From assembly GCA_001295935.1 (NCBI GenBank), contig LJHX01000164.1, forward strand, positions 1 through 64,000: a DNA stretch of 64,000 nucleotides, written 5' to 3'. The DNA is from an alpha proteobacterium AAP81b (GTDB taxonomy: Bacteria; Pseudomonadota; Alphaproteobacteria; Sphingomonadales; Sphingomonadaceae). Positions 45,599 through 55,157 of the stretch are shown here, one piece after another. Below the pieces are notes generated by a model. It was not told where the DNA came from. It saw nothing but the letters and a program-made list of their open reading frames with translations, and ran no database searches. Position 1 is the first letter of the stretch; every line of letters starts with the position of its first letter. A program made the position numbers and the translations under genes.

Positions 45599-46326
45599 GC
45601 CTGATCTTCCACATTTCCGACGTGCATTTCGGCACCGAGGACGGCCGCGCGCTGGCCTGGTTCGCCGGCGAGGTCGCCGCCCACAAGCCCGACCTCGTGC
45701 TGATGACCGGCGACGTCACCGCTGCTGCCCGCAAGAGCGAATTCGCCGCGGCAGGAGACTGGTTCGAGTCGCTGGCGGCGCCGGTGCGGATCGAGCCCGG
45801 CAACCACGACCTGCCGGTGTTTCACCCGCTGTTGCGGCTGCTCCGGCCCTATGATCGCCTCCGCCGGCTGATCGCGCGCTTCGACCGCCCGGCGGTGCTC
45901 GCCGATGTCGCCATCGCGTCGCTGAAGACGACGGCGCGGGTGCAGTTCCGCGCCAATTGGTCACTCGGCCATATCGGCCGCGGCAGTGTCGAGCGCACGC
46001 TCGCCGAACTCGCCGCGGCGCCGGCGGGGGTCGTCAAGCTCGTCGCGGCGCACCACCCGCTCGTCGACGTCGGCACGCGCACGCCGGGATCGACGAAGGG
46101 CGGGCTCGGCGCACTGACGCGGCTCGCCGGGGTTGGCGCCGCGGCGGTGCTGACCGGGCATACCCACGACCCCTTCGATATCGAATGGGAGGTAGCGGGG
46201 CGGCCGATCCGGCTGATCGGCGCCGGCACCTTGTCGATGCGGGTGCGCGAGTCGCCAGCGTCGTATAACCGGCTTGAGATCGCCGGGCAGGCGTTGGCGT
46301 GTACCGCGGTGAAGATGGCTGTCTAG
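45595..46326 (+). CDS. metallophosphoesterase
   Basis: A 243-aa calcineurin-like phosphoesterase. The metal-binding blocks are visible: ISDVHFG (D-x-H), MTGDVT (GD), EPGNHDLP (GNHD), VAAHHPLVD (H) and TGHTHDPF (GHxH). It could hydrolyse cyclic nucleotides, UDP-diacylglucosamine-like lipids or similar; pairing with a lipid kinase hints at a lipid substrate (inference). Last gene of the run that starts at 44194. Confidence 0.92.
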   Translation: MSLIFHISDVHFGTEDGRALAWFAGEVAAHKPDLVLMTGDVTAAARKSEFAAAGDWFESLAAPVRIEPGNHDLPVFHPLLRLLRPYDRLRRLIARFDRPAVLADVAIASLKTTARVQFRANWSLGHIGRGSVERTLAELAAAPAGVVKLVAAHHPLVDVGTRTPGSTKGGLGALTRLAGVGAAAVLTGHTHDPFDIEWEVAGRPIRLIGAGTLSMRVRESPASYNRLEIAGQALACTAVKMAV

Positions 46327-46337
46327 CGGTGGGCGAC

Positions 46338-47705
46338 TCAACAGGCGACGACGTTGACCGCCAGCCCGCCCAGCGACGTCTCCTTGTACTTCTCGCCCAT
46401 GTCGGCACCCGTCCGCCGCATCGTTTCGATGACTTCGTCGAGGCTCACCCGATGCGTGCCGTCGCCGAGCCGCGACAGCCGCGCCGCCTCGATCGCCTTT
46501 ACCGCGCCGACGGCGTTGCGCTCGATGCACGGCACCTGGACAAGGCCGCCGACGGGGTCGCAGGTCAGGCCAAGGTTGTGCTCCATGCCGATCTCGGCGG
46601 CGTTCTCGATCTGGGCGTTGCTGCCGCCGAGCGCCGCGGTCAGCCCCGCCGCCGCCATCGAGCAGGCGACGCCGACCTCGCCCTGGCAGCCGACCTCGGC
46701 GCCTGAAATCGAGGCATTTTCCTTGAACAGCGAGCCAATTGCGGCCGCGGTGAGCAGAAAGCGGTCGGCGCCATCGACCGTCGCGCCGGGGGCGAAGCGC
46801 TCATAATAGCGCAGCACGGCGGGGATGATGCCGGCAGCGCCGTTGGTCGGCGCGGTGACGACGCGGCCGCCGGCGGCATTCTCCTCATTGACGGCGAGCG
46901 CCCAGAGATTGACCCAGTCGAGTACCGACAGCGGGTCGGCAAGGGCGCGCTCCTGGCGCTCGCGCAGCAGCGCCAGCACTTTCGGCGCACGGCGCACGAC
47001 GCGCAAGCCGCCGGGAAGCTCGCCGCCATTGACGCAGCCGCGATCGATGCACGCCGACATCGCGGCGCGGATGCTGGCAAGGCGGGCGCGGATTTCGGCT
47101 TCGCTGTGCTGGGTGAGTTCGTTGGCAAGCGTCAGTTCGGCGATGTCGAGGCCGGCGCGCGCGGCTTTTTCTAGCAACTCGGCGCCGCTGCTGAAGCTGA
47201 ATGGGAGATCGGAAAGGCTTGCCGGCGGGGCGTTGCGGGCGATGTCGGCCTCGCGAACGACGGCGCCGCCGCCGACCGAATAGGCGGTTTCGGCGAGCAG
47301 CACCGTGCCCGCGCCATCGAAGGCGGTGAAGACCATGCCATTGCTGTGGTGGGGGAGGCGGCGCTTCTGGTGCCAGAGCACATCGCGCGCCTCGTCGAAG
47401 GCGAGGGCATGAACGCCGGCAAGGCGCAGCCCGGCGCCGCCGCGCACGCCGTCGATCACCGCCGCCGCATGATCGGGGCACAGCGCCTCGGGGCGCTCGC
47501 CGGCGAGGCCGAGGAGGACGGCGCGATCGGTGGCATGGCCCTTGCCGGTCAGCGCCAGGCTGCCGAACAGCTCGGCGGTGACGCGCACCGGCGCCAGCGG
47601 CGCGGCGCGCGCGGCGAAATCGGCCGCGGCGGTCATCGGCCCCATGGTGTGCGACGACGACGGCCCGACGCCGATCTTGAAGAGTTCGAAGACGCTGGCG
47701 ACCAT
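46338..47705 (-). CDS. sdaA: L-serine ammonia-lyase
   Basis: A 455-aa single-chain, iron-sulfur-dependent enzyme that converts serine to pyruvate and ammonia. The N-terminal regulatory domain starts [18 protein letters not shown]; the C-terminal catalytic part has [27 protein letters not shown], which supply the Cys ligands of the 4Fe-4S cluster. Full length. It converges on the metallophosphoesterase with 11 nt between and is divergent from the amidase. Confidence 0.96.
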   Translation of the reverse strand: MVASVFELFKIGVGPSSSHTMGPMTAAADFAARAAPLAPVRVTAELFGSLALTGKGHATDRAVLLGLAGERPEALCPDHAAAVIDGVRGGAGLRLAGVHALAFDEARDVLWHQKRRLPHHSNGMVFTAFDGAGTVLLAETAYSVGGGAVVREADIARNAPPASLSDLPFSFSSGAELLEKAARAGLDIAELTLANELTQHSEAEIRARLASIRAAMSACIDRGCVNGGELPGGLRVVRRAPKVLALLRERQERALADPLSVLDWVNLWALAVNEENAAGGRVVTAPTNGAAGIIPAVLRYYERFAPGATVDGADRFLLTAAAIGSLFKENASISGAEVGCQGEVGVACSMAAAGLTAALGGSNAQIENAAEIGMEHNLGLTCDPVGGLVQVPCIERNAVGAVKAIEAARLSRLGDGTHRVSLDEVIETMRRTGADMGEKYKETSLGGLAVNVVAC

Positions 47706-47790
47706 GGCGCCTTCGTGCAGCAGCGGCCGTGGCCTGCCAAGACATGATGCGGCGGTTGCCGCTTCGGGTGCGATTCCCTATCGCGGGCGG

Positions 47791-49119
47791 GTGCGCGGCG
47801 TCCTCTTCCTGTTCCTCGTCCTGCTCGCCGGACCGGCGTCGGCGGCGCGGCTGACCGGGCTGACGATGACGCCCGGCGTCATCACCATCGCCACCGACGG
47901 CCGCCCCGCGGCGGCGTCGGCCTTCGGGCTCGGTGATCCCGACCGGCTGGTCATCGATATCCCGGCGGTGCTGCCGGCGCGGCTCGAGGCGCCGGGGGCG
48001 GGCAGCGTCGCGTCGGTCCGCGCCGCGATGTTCGCGCCGGGTGTCGCCCGGCTGGTCATCACCTTGGCGGCGCCGCTCGAAATCGCAAGCCTGGAAAGCA
48101 CGCCGGGCAGCCTGGTCATCCGCCTGCGTCGCACCAGCGCCGCGGCCTTCGCCGCCAATCGCAGCCGGCGGCAGCTGCGGGTGACGGTCGCCGAGGACAG
48201 CTTCGAACTGCCGCGCGATGCCATTCCGCCAGCATCCGCCGCAGTGGTGCCGAAGCCGGCGACGCCGGGCTCAGCGCCGCCGCCGCCGGCAGGAACGCTG
48301 CCGCCGGCTACTGTAACCCCGCCTTCCGCGCCACCGACGACGCTGCCTGTGCCGCCGGCCGGCAAGCCCGGCGACGCTGCCGACACCGCCGCGCTGGCAC
48401 CGCCGCCGCGCCGCCTCCCCGGCGTCCGCCCGCGCGGCGGCGCGCTGCCGCTCGTCGTCGTCGACGCCGGCCATGGCGGCAAGGATGTCGGCGCCATCAG
48501 CATCGATGGCGGTTACGAGAAGGACGTGACCCTCGCCGTGGCGCGCGCCGTCGCCGCCGAACTGCGCCGATCGGGGCGCGTCCGCGTCAAGCTGACCCGC
48601 GACGACGATCGTTTCATCCCCTTGGGCGGCCGCGTCACCATCGCCCGCCAGGCGCGCGCCGATCTGTTCATCTCGATCCATGCCGACGCCGCGCCCAACC
48701 CCATGGCACGCGGCGCCAGCGTCTATACCCTGTCGGCGGTGGCGTCGGATGCGGTCGCGGCCCGGCTGGCGGCGCGCGAGAACAAGGCGGACATCATCGG
48801 CGGCGTCAACCTCGCGGCGATCGCGCCAGATGTCGGCGACATCATGATCGACCTCAGCCGGCGGGCAACGACCAATGTCTCGGTGGCCTTCGCCGATGTG
48901 CTCCAGGAAAGCCTCAACGACGAGGTCAACTTTCGTAGCGAGTTTCACCACTTCGCCGGTTTCGCCGTGCTCAAGGCGCCCGATGTGCCGTCGGTGCTGC
49001 TCGAAACCGGCTATGTCACCAACCGCGACGATGCGGCGCTGCTGTTCTCCGACGCCGGGCGCCGCCGCATTGCCGCCGCGATCGCCCGTGCCGTCGAGCG
49101 CCATCTGCTGGGGGACTGA
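47791..49119 (+). CDS. N-acetylmuramoyl-L-alanine amidase (AMIN + Amidase_3)
   Basis: A 442-aa periplasmic amidase that cuts the peptide from the glycan during cell separation. From GTG 47791: signal peptide (GVLFLFLVLLAGPASA), AMIN localisation domain (about 20-135), a Pro/Ala linker of about 65 residues, then the zinc amidase with VVDAGHGGKDVG, GYEKDVTLAVA (Glu), SIHADAAPNP and LLETGYVTN (catalytic Glu). The longer upstream frame is antisense to sdaA and lacks a signal peptide at its start. Followed by PBP1A, a classic peptidoglycan pair. Confidence 0.93.
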   Translation: MRGVLFLFLVLLAGPASAARLTGLTMTPGVITIATDGRPAAASAFGLGDPDRLVIDIPAVLPARLEAPGAGSVASVRAAMFAPGVARLVITLAAPLEIASLESTPGSLVIRLRRTSAAAFAANRSRRQLRVTVAEDSFELPRDAIPPASAAVVPKPATPGSAPPPPAGTLPPATVTPPSAPPTTLPVPPAGKPGDAADTAALAPPPRRLPGVRPRGGALPLVVVDAGHGGKDVGAISIDGGYEKDVTLAVARAVAAELRRSGRVRVKLTRDDDRFIPLGGRVTIARQARADLFISIHADAAPNPMARGASVYTLSAVASDAVAARLAARENKADIIGGVNLAAIAPDVGDIMIDLSRRATTNVSVAFADVLQESLNDEVNFRSEFHHFAGFAVLKAPDVPSVLLETGYVTNRDDAALLFSDAGRRRIAAAIARAVERHLLGD

Positions 49120-49152
49120 CATTCCGCCGGCGCCCCGCTATCGCTCGCCGCG

Positions 49153-51567
49153 GTGAGAGCTTTGCGCACATGGCTGACCAGGCTGCTGGTGGTGACGTCG
49201 CTGCTGCTGGCGGCGGCGGGCGGCCTGTGGTGGTGGGCGGCGAAGGACCTGCCCGACGAGGCCGAGCTGGCGCAATTTTCGTCGGCGCTGCCCTCAACGG
49301 TGCGCGACATCGACGGCAATATCGTCACCACTTTCGCGCGCGAGCGCCGCATCTATCTGGCCTATAACGAGATTCCGCCGCGGCTGGTGCAGGCCTTCAT
49401 CTCGGCCGAGGACAAGACGTTTTTCGAACATGGCGGGCTCGATTACGCCGGCATCGCCAATGCCATGCTGACCAATGTCGCCGGCTGGTTCAGCGATCGC
49501 CGCCCGGTCGGCGCGTCGACGATCACCCAGCAGGTGGCGAAAAGCCTGATCGGCAACGAGGTCTCGCTGACCCGCAAGCTCAAGGAGGCGATACTGGCGC
49601 GGCGCATCGAGCGCATCTTTACCAAGCCGCAGATCCTCGAACTCTACCTCAATCAGATCTTCCTCGGTCGCAACGCCTATGGCGTCGAGGCTGCGGCGCA
49701 GGCCTATTTCGGCAAGACGTCGAACCAGCTCGATCTCGCCCAGATGGCCTATCTCGCCATCCTGCCCAAGGCGCCGAGCACCTATTCGCCGGTCACCGCC
49801 AACGCGCGGGCGGTGGCGCGGCGCGATTATGTGCTGCGCCAGATGGTGGCCAACGGCTATATTTCCGAAAGCGACCGCGCGCTGGCGTCGGCCGAGCCGC
49901 TGGTGGCGGTGCGCCAGGTGGCGGCGCGGCCATCGCGTCCCGCCGATTACTTCATCGAGGATGTCCGCCGCACGTTGCTGGCGCGCTTCGGTGACAGCGA
50001 GGGTCGTAACAGCGTCTATGGCGGCGGGCTGTGGATCCGCACGTCGGTCGATCCCGCCCTCCAGCAGGCCGCCGAGACCGCGCTCCGCGATGGCCTGCTG
50101 CGCTACGATCGCGGCAAGCCGTGGCGCGGGCCGGTGGCGAAGATCGAGGTCGGCGACGGTTGGCCGGCGCGGCTGGCGGCGACGTCGGTGGCGATGGGCT
50201 TCGAAAGCTGGCGCAAGGCGGTGGTGCTGGCGAAAAGCGGTGCTGATTCAACGCTCGGCTTCGTCGATGGCAGCACCGGCAGCATGGCGGGCAGTGCGGC
50301 GATGCGGCCGAAACAGGGCAGCGTGCTGACCGCGGGGCAGGTGCTGCGGCCTGGCGACGTCATCGCGGTGGCGCCGCTCCCGAACGGCGGCTGGGCGCTG
50401 CGCCAGGCGCCGGCGGTATCGGGGGGCATGGTCGTCGAGGAACCCGCCACCGGCCGCGTTCTCGCCATGGTCGGCGGCTTCGATGCGCGCGCCGAGGCCT
50501 TCAACCGCGCCACCCAGGCGTTGCGCCAGCCGGGGTCGGCGTTCAAGCCGATCGTCTATGCGACCGCGATGGACAATGGCTTCACCCCGGCGTCGATCGT
50601 CGTCGACGGGCCCTATTGCGTTTTCCAGACGCGCTCGCTCGGCACCAAATGCTTCAAGAATTTCGATAATATGCGCCCCGCCGGGCCGCAGACCCTGCGC
50701 TGGGGCCTCGAACAGTCGCGCAACCTGATGACGGTGCGCATTGCCTTCAACACCGGCATGGACAAGGTCGTAGCCCAAGCGAAAGCCCTCGGCATCGGCG
50801 ACTATCCGCCCTATCTGTCGGTAGCGCTGGGCGCGGGCGAGACCACCGTCCTCAAACTGACCAATGCCTATGCGCAATTCTTCAACGCCGGCCGCAAGCT
50901 CGTTCCCTCGACGATCGAGATGGTGCAGGACCGCCAGGGCAAAGTCATCTGGCGACGCGACAACCGCGCCTGCCCGGGCTGCGCCGCCGCCGACTGGAAC
51001 GGCGAGGCGATGCCGCGCCCCGGCGGCCGGCCGGTGCAGGCGATCGACGCGCGCACCGCCTATCAGATCGTCCATCTGATGGAGGGTGTGGTGACGCGCG
51101 GTACCGGGATGGGGCTGCTGCCCTTGAACCGCCCGCTCGCCGGCAAGACCGGTACCACCAGCGGCCCCCGCGACGTCTGGTTCATCGGCGGCACCCAGGA
51201 TCTCGTGGCGGGGCTCTACCTCGGCTACGACACGCCGCGCAGCCTTGGCGGCTATGCCCAGGGCGGCACGGTGGCGGCGCCGATCTGGTTGCAGTTCGGC
51301 CAGACGGTGCTCAAGGACCGGCCGAAGCTGCCCTTCGTCATCCCTGCCGGCATCCGCATGGTGCGCATCGAGCGGCGCAGCGGCAAGCGCGTCTTCGGTC
51401 CCTGGCCGGGGCCGGAGGAGCGGCGCTCACCGGTGATCTGGGAGGCCTTCAAGCCCGAGGCCGAGCCGCGGCGCGCGCGCACCGGCGAGGGCGAGGTGCT
51501 CGGCCCGAGCGGCCGCCGGGTGCGCAGCGACGCCGAGTTCCTGCGCAACCAGGGCGGGATTTATTGA
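49153..51567 (+). CDS. mrcA: penicillin-binding protein 1A
   Basis: An 804-aa bifunctional peptidoglycan synthase. A membrane anchor (about 10-28) precedes the glycosyltransferase domain with ISAEDKTFFEHGG (catalytic Glu86) and GASTITQQVAKSL. The transpeptidase domain shows Ser462 in RQPGSAFKP (SxxK), EQSRNLMT (SxN) and GKTGTTSGPRD (KTG). An OB-type insert lies between. Start is the GTG at 49153, 33 nt after the amidase, so the two are probably co-transcribed. The C-terminal tail is basic and Pro/Arg-rich. Confidence 0.97.
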   Translation: MRALRTWLTRLLVVTSLLLAAAGGLWWWAAKDLPDEAELAQFSSALPSTVRDIDGNIVTTFARERRIYLAYNEIPPRLVQAFISAEDKTFFEHGGLDYAGIANAMLTNVAGWFSDRRPVGASTITQQVAKSLIGNEVSLTRKLKEAILARRIERIFTKPQILELYLNQIFLGRNAYGVEAAAQAYFGKTSNQLDLAQMAYLAILPKAPSTYSPVTANARAVARRDYVLRQMVANGYISESDRALASAEPLVAVRQVAARPSRPADYFIEDVRRTLLARFGDSEGRNSVYGGGLWIRTSVDPALQQAAETALRDGLLRYDRGKPWRGPVAKIEVGDGWPARLAATSVAMGFESWRKAVVLAKSGADSTLGFVDGSTGSMAGSAAMRPKQGSVLTAGQVLRPGDVIAVAPLPNGGWALRQAPAVSGGMVVEEPATGRVLAMVGGFDARAEAFNRATQALRQPGSAFKPIVYATAMDNGFTPASIVVDGPYCVFQTRSLGTKCFKNFDNMRPAGPQTLRWGLEQSRNLMTVRIAFNTGMDKVVAQAKALGIGDYPPYLSVALGAGETTVLKLTNAYAQFFNAGRKLVPSTIEMVQDRQGKVIWRRDNRACPGCAAADWNGEAMPRPGGRPVQAIDARTAYQIVHLMEGVVTRGTGMGLLPLNRPLAGKTGTTSGPRDVWFIGGTQDLVAGLYLGYDTPRSLGGYAQGGTVAAPIWLQFGQTVLKDRPKLPFVIPAGIRMVRIERRSGKRVFGPWPGPEERRSPVIWEAFKPEAEPRRARTGEGEVLGPSGRRVRSDAEFLRNQGGIY

Positions 51568-51570
51568 ACA

Positions 51571-51724
51571 CTCCCCTCCCGCTTGCGGGAGGGGTTTGGG
51601 GGAGGGAAGGGCCTGAGCGTTGATGCCAGTGGCAAGCGACACAAGCTCGCTTCGGGTGGCAAATGGCGGAAGCGGCGTCGCGGATACTTCCCACCCCCAA
51701 CCTCTCCCGCAGGCGGGAGGGGAG
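51571..51724. repeat. palindromic repeat pair downstream of mrcA
   Basis: Starts 4 nt after the mrcA stop with CTCCCCTCCCGC-TT-GCGGGAGGGG and ends with CTCTCCCGCAGGCGGGAGGGGAG, inverted relative to each other and enclosing about 110 nt without a gene. Flanking GGTTTGGGGGAGGG and CCCACCCCCAACC also pair. Same core as the elements at 57819 and 62703. Confidence 0.8.
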
Positions 51725-51725
51725 C

Positions 51726-51765
51726 AAAAAAACGGCGGCGACGCGTTCGTGAACGCGCCGCCGCC
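51726..51765 (-). terminator. intrinsic terminator facing leftward in the mrcA-prfB gap
   Basis: On the minus strand GGCGGCG-GC-GCGTTC-AC-GAACGC-GT-CGCCGCC is followed by seven T. It is a strong terminator for transcription running right to left, yet no minus-strand gene precedes it. A second hairpin GGACTCC-TTTCG-GGAGTCC (51776-51794) lies just upstream of it on that strand. Together they could be the 3' half of an unannotated small RNA. Confidence 0.7.
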
Positions 51766-51835
51766 AGGTTACGGAGGACTCCCGAAAGGAGTCCGGCGGG
51801 CAATCTGCGCCCCCGTGTAATTTTTGGCAAGCCTG

Positions 51836-51853
51836 TGTTACCGTTGCGTAACA
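51836..51853. promoter_or_regulatory. inverted repeat TGTTAC-N6-GTAACA upstream of prfB
   Basis: A perfect 6-bp dyad with a 6-bp centre, 145 nt before the prfB start, in the AT-richest part of this gap. It has the form of a dimeric regulator site. An 11-bp tandem duplication (51955-51965 and 51966-51976) lies closer to prfB. Neither can be assigned to a known regulator. Confidence 0.35.
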
Positions 51854-51997
51854 AAGAGACGGCGACGCGACCGATCAAGATAGGTCCATTTTGGCGGGCC
51901 TCTCAGCGGGGTGATCGCTTGCCAGCAGCGGCGCCGCGCCCCTAAAGAGCCCTGTCATCGACCGGTCATCGACCGGTACAGCGGAACCCCCAGCCTC

Positions 51998-53126
51998 ATG
52001 CGTGCCGAAGCCGAAAGCCATGCCCTCCAGATCAAGCAGGCGCTCGACCTGCTGAGGAGGTTTCTTTGACTGGGATCGTGCCCTCCGCCGTCTCGACGAA
52101 CTGAACGCCCGCGTCGAGGACCCGAAACTCTGGGACAACCCCAAGGCAGCGCAAGTCGTGATGACCGAACGCCGCCGCCTCGACGAGGCGATCTCGGCGA
52201 CGCGCGCCATCGAGCGCGACCTCGCCGATACGGTCGAACTCATTGAGATGGCGGAAGCCGAAGGCGATGCCGAGATGGCCGATGACGGCGTCGCGGCGCT
52301 GAAGGCGCTCGCCGACAAGGCCGAGCGCGACAAGGTCGCGGCGCTGCTGTCGGGGGAGGCAGACAACAACGACACCTATGTCGAAATCAACTCGGGCGCC
52401 GGTGGCACCGAAAGCCAGGACTGGGCGCAGATGCTGCAGCGCATGTACCAGCGCTGGGCGGAGCAGCGCGGCTACAAGGTCGAGCTGATCGATTACAACA
52501 GCGGTGAAACCGCCGGCATCAAGAATGCGACGATGCTGATCAAGGGCGCCCAGGCCTATGGCTGGGCGAAGACCGAAAGCGGTGTCCACCGCCTCGTCCG
52601 GATCAGCCCCTATGACTCGGCGGCGCGGCGACACACCAGCTTTGCCTCGGTGTGGGTCTATCCGCAGATCGACGACGATATCGATATCGACATCAAGGAA
52701 TCGGACCTGAAGATCGATACCTATCGCGCGTCCGGCGCGGGCGGTCAGCACGTCAATACGACCGATTCCGCCGTGCGCATCACCCATGTGCCGACCGGTG
52801 TCATCGTCGCCTGCCAGAACGAACGCTCGCAGCACAAGAATCGCGCGACGGCGATGAAGATGCTCAAGGCGCGGCTCTATGAGCGCGAGCTCGCCATCCG
52901 CGAGGCGGCGGCGGCCGATGTCGAGGCGTCGAAGACCGACATCGGCTGGGGCCACCAGATTCGCTCCTACGTCCTGCAACCCTATCAGCTGGTCAAGGAC
53001 ATGCGCACCGGCGTCACCTCGACGGCGCCGGGCGATGTCCTCGACGGCGATCTCGACCCCTTCATGGCGGCAGCGCTCAGCCAGCGGGTGACCGGCGAGG
53101 CTGTTGCCGTCGACGATCTCGATTGA
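51998..53126 (+). CDS. prfB: peptide chain release factor 2 (programmed +1 frameshift)
   Basis: A 375-aa RF2 that reads UAA and UGA stops. The first 23 codons (51998-52066) end in CTT followed by an in-frame TGA at 52067-52069; the ribosome slips +1 and continues GAC TGG GAT from 52068. An AGGAGG sits just before the slip site, as in the well-known E. coli autoregulation. Downstream: the peptide anticodon region with [13 protein letters not shown] and the catalytic GGQ in [15 protein letters not shown]. Full length after the shift. The coding sequence is join(51998..52066,52068..53126). Confidence 0.96.
52052..52070 (+). promoter_or_regulatory. RF2 programmed frameshift site
   Basis: The sequence AGGAGG-TTT-CTT-TGA-C comprises an internal Shine-Dalgarno-like stimulator, the CUU slippery codon and the UGA stop with a following C, the weak context recognised by RF2 itself. 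Low RF2 favours the shift and thus RF2 synthesis. Confidence 0.95.
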
Positions 53127-53374
53127 CGCGGCGCGTCAGGCGGGCAGGGCGCGCCGCCAACCACGGGCGAAGGTCCGCCCCGCTGCGTGGCGGCTTCGGC
53201 GATCGGCAGTGCCGTCAGGCAATAGGCGCATTCGGCGGTCTGGCGACCGACATGCCATTGTCCGCCGCCGCAGCCCGGACAGACATTGCCTTGGCCGGGC
53301 CGATAGGTAACGACATAGCCCCGCGCCAGCTGCGGGGCGTCCGATGGGCGTGACAGCCCCGACTTGCCACCCAT
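52985..53374 (-). CDS. small zinc-ribbon-like protein
   Basis: About 129 aa from the ATG at 53374, which has GAGGAG 8 nt upstream. The N-terminal 60 residues look like a conserved sphingomonad small protein: [20 protein letters not shown], then [19 protein letters not shown], giving a CxxC...CxxC zinc ribbon. The last 60 residues have low-complexity character, and the final 142 nt run antisense to the 3' end of prfB, so the native protein may once have been shorter. Function unknown. Earlier in-frame TTG at 53419 is a weaker start. Confidence 0.72.
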   Translation of the reverse strand: MGGKSGLSRPSDAPQLARGYVVTYRPGQGNVCPGCGGGQWHVGRQTAECAYCLTALPIAEAATQRGGPSPVVGGAPCPPDAPRQSRSSTATASPVTRWLSAAAMKGSRSPSRTSPGAVEVTPVRMSLTS

Positions 53375-53454
53375 CGCCTGCTCCTCGCCCGGTGATACGG
53401 ACTTCCGGAAAAACGCCAAGCAGCGATCGGCGGTTCCGGTAGCGCGACGAAGCG

Positions 53455-54867
53455 TTATCGCGCCAGCGGGCGCCGACCTGCCCAGGGCGCGGCGCGCTCG
53501 ATCTGGCCGGCGAGGCTGTAGAGAAGGGCTTCCTCGCCATAGCGGCCCGTCGCCATCACGCCGATCGGCAGGCCGGTGTCGCTCATGCCGAGTGGCAGGC
53601 TCATCGCCGGCTGGCCGGTCTGGTTGGCGAGCGCGGTGAAGGGGCTGTAGCCGGTGATATGCGCCGTCCAGGTGGCGACATCGGGGGGCGACAGGTCGAT
53701 CTTGCCGAGCTCGATCGGCGGGCGGGCGAAGACCGGCGACAGGATGATGTCGAAGCCGGTGAGGAACTGCGCCATCGTCCGCGCCGCGTTCTGGAACAGC
53801 TGGTTGGCGGCGAGCAGCTGGATGCCGCTGGTCTGCTTGCCGATATAGACGAACATCGCGGTGATCGATTCGATATCGTCGCCGGCACGGTCGCGCCCGA
53901 GCGCCGCACAGCGCACGCCGACATCATGCGCGGTCGCGGCGGCGATGACGGCGACGAGCGCCTCGGCGAGCGCCGCGCCGGGTAGCGCCGGCTGGGCGAT
54001 CTCGACATGATGGCCAAGGCTTTCGAGCAGCTTTGCCGCAGCGTCGAGCGCTGCAAGGACCTGGGGGTCGACCGGCACGCCGGTCGGCGCCTCGCGCATG
54101 ACGGCAACACGCAAAGCGCCGGGATCGCGGCCCGCGGCGGCGAGGAAAGTGCCCGTAGGCGCGGGGGCCGTGTAGCGGCCGCCCGCCTCGGGGCCATGGG
54201 TCGCGTCGAGCAGCGCGGCATTGTCGCGCACCGACCAGCTGACGGCGCCGTTGATCGACAAGCCGAGCCAGCCTTCGGTGGCGTGCGGCCCCATCGGCAC
54301 GCGGCCGCGCGACGGCTTCAGCCCGAAGACGCCGCAGGCCGCGGCCGGGCAGCGGATCGAGCCGCCGCCGTCCGACGCCTGGGCGATCGGCACCACCCCC
54401 GCGGCAACGGCGCAGGCAGCGCCGCCCGACGACCCGCCGGCGCTGTGGTCGAGGCTCCAGGGATTGCGCGTCTTGCCATAGGCGCGGCTTTCGGTGGTGA
54501 CGGTCAGCCCGAATTCGGGGGTGGTGGTCTTGCCGAAAACCGTCAGCCCGGCGGCGACGAGGCGGTCGTAGAGGGTCGAATTATGGTCGGCGACGTAGCC
54601 GTTCCACAGGTTCGAGCCTTCGCCCGAGCGCTCGCCGGCGATGTGGATATGAAGATCCTTGACCAGGAAAGGCACGCCGCGGAAAGGGCCGGCGGCGGGC
54701 ACGGCGGCGCGTGCGCGGTCGTAAAGCTTCTGCGCCATGAAATTGAGCGCCGGATCGGCGGCTTCGGCGCGGGCGATGGCGGCGTCGAGAAGCTCCGCGG
54801 GTGTCACTTCGCCGCGGGCGACAAGGTCGGCCTGGCCCAGGGCGTCGAGCGTTGCAAGATCGGTCAT
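53455..54867 (-). CDS. amidase (amidase signature family)
   Basis: A 470-aa hydrolase of the amidase-signature family with a Ser-Ser-Lys triad: Lys in GVPFLVKDLHIHIAGER and the two Ser in SAGGSSGGAACAVAAG. The C-terminal FTALANQTGQPAMSLPLG is also typical. It cleaves an amide of unknown substrate, in the cytoplasm. Residues around the signature differ from GatA, and no gatB/gatC are near, so it is not the tRNA amidotransferase subunit. Confidence 0.93.
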   Translation of the reverse strand: MTDLATLDALGQADLVARGEVTPAELLDAAIARAEAADPALNFMAQKLYDRARAAVPAAGPFRGVPFLVKDLHIHIAGERSGEGSNLWNGYVADHNSTLYDRLVAAGLTVFGKTTTPEFGLTVTTESRAYGKTRNPWSLDHSAGGSSGGAACAVAAGVVPIAQASDGGGSIRCPAAACGVFGLKPSRGRVPMGPHATEGWLGLSINGAVSWSVRDNAALLDATHGPEAGGRYTAPAPTGTFLAAAGRDPGALRVAVMREAPTGVPVDPQVLAALDAAAKLLESLGHHVEIAQPALPGAALAEALVAVIAAATAHDVGVRCAALGRDRAGDDIESITAMFVYIGKQTSGIQLLAANQLFQNAARTMAQFLTGFDIILSPVFARPPIELGKIDLSPPDVATWTAHITGYSPFTALANQTGQPAMSLPLGMSDTGLPIGVMATGRYGEEALLYSLAGQIERAAPWAGRRPLAR

Positions 54868-54953
54868 GTCAGCCTCCCCGGCCGGTCTGGCGCCGGCGCT
54901 GGGGCGAGCTTAGCCGGCGATTGCGGCGGCTGCCAGCGCGGCGGGGCTTGCGC

Positions 54954-55157
54954 TCAATGTGTGCAGGCGTCCTCGATGGCGCGGCCGCGGTTGGCCAGCC
55001 AGTTCCAAAGCCCACCGTCGCCGGCTTCGACAGCAAAGTCGCGGATGGCGCGGCCGGTGTCGCGGAAAGCGCTGACGGCGGTGCCACCGCTGAGCAGGAC
55101 CGCCATGCCGCTGAAGATCAGCAGGTACAGAAGGGCGATGAAGGCCCAGAACCTCAT
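54954..55157 (-). CDS. 67-aa membrane protein coupled to the beta-lyase gene
   Basis: A small protein starting MRFWAFIALLYLLIFSGMAV with one transmembrane helix (about 3-24) and a soluble part containing FRDTGRAIRDFAVEAG and two Trp. The ATG overlaps the stop of the upstream beta-lyase gene (ATGA), and its codon use matches its neighbours, so it is likely expressed. I know no family. Confidence 0.65.
   Translation of the reverse strand: MRFWAFIALLYLLIFSGMAVLLSGGTAVSAFRDTGRAIRDFAVEAGDGGLWNWLANRGRAIEDACTH

Noticed and set aside
53455-54867. GatA subunit of the glutamyl-tRNA amidotransferase
   Set aside because: The amidase signature is present, but gatB and gatC are not nearby and flanking residues do not match GatA.
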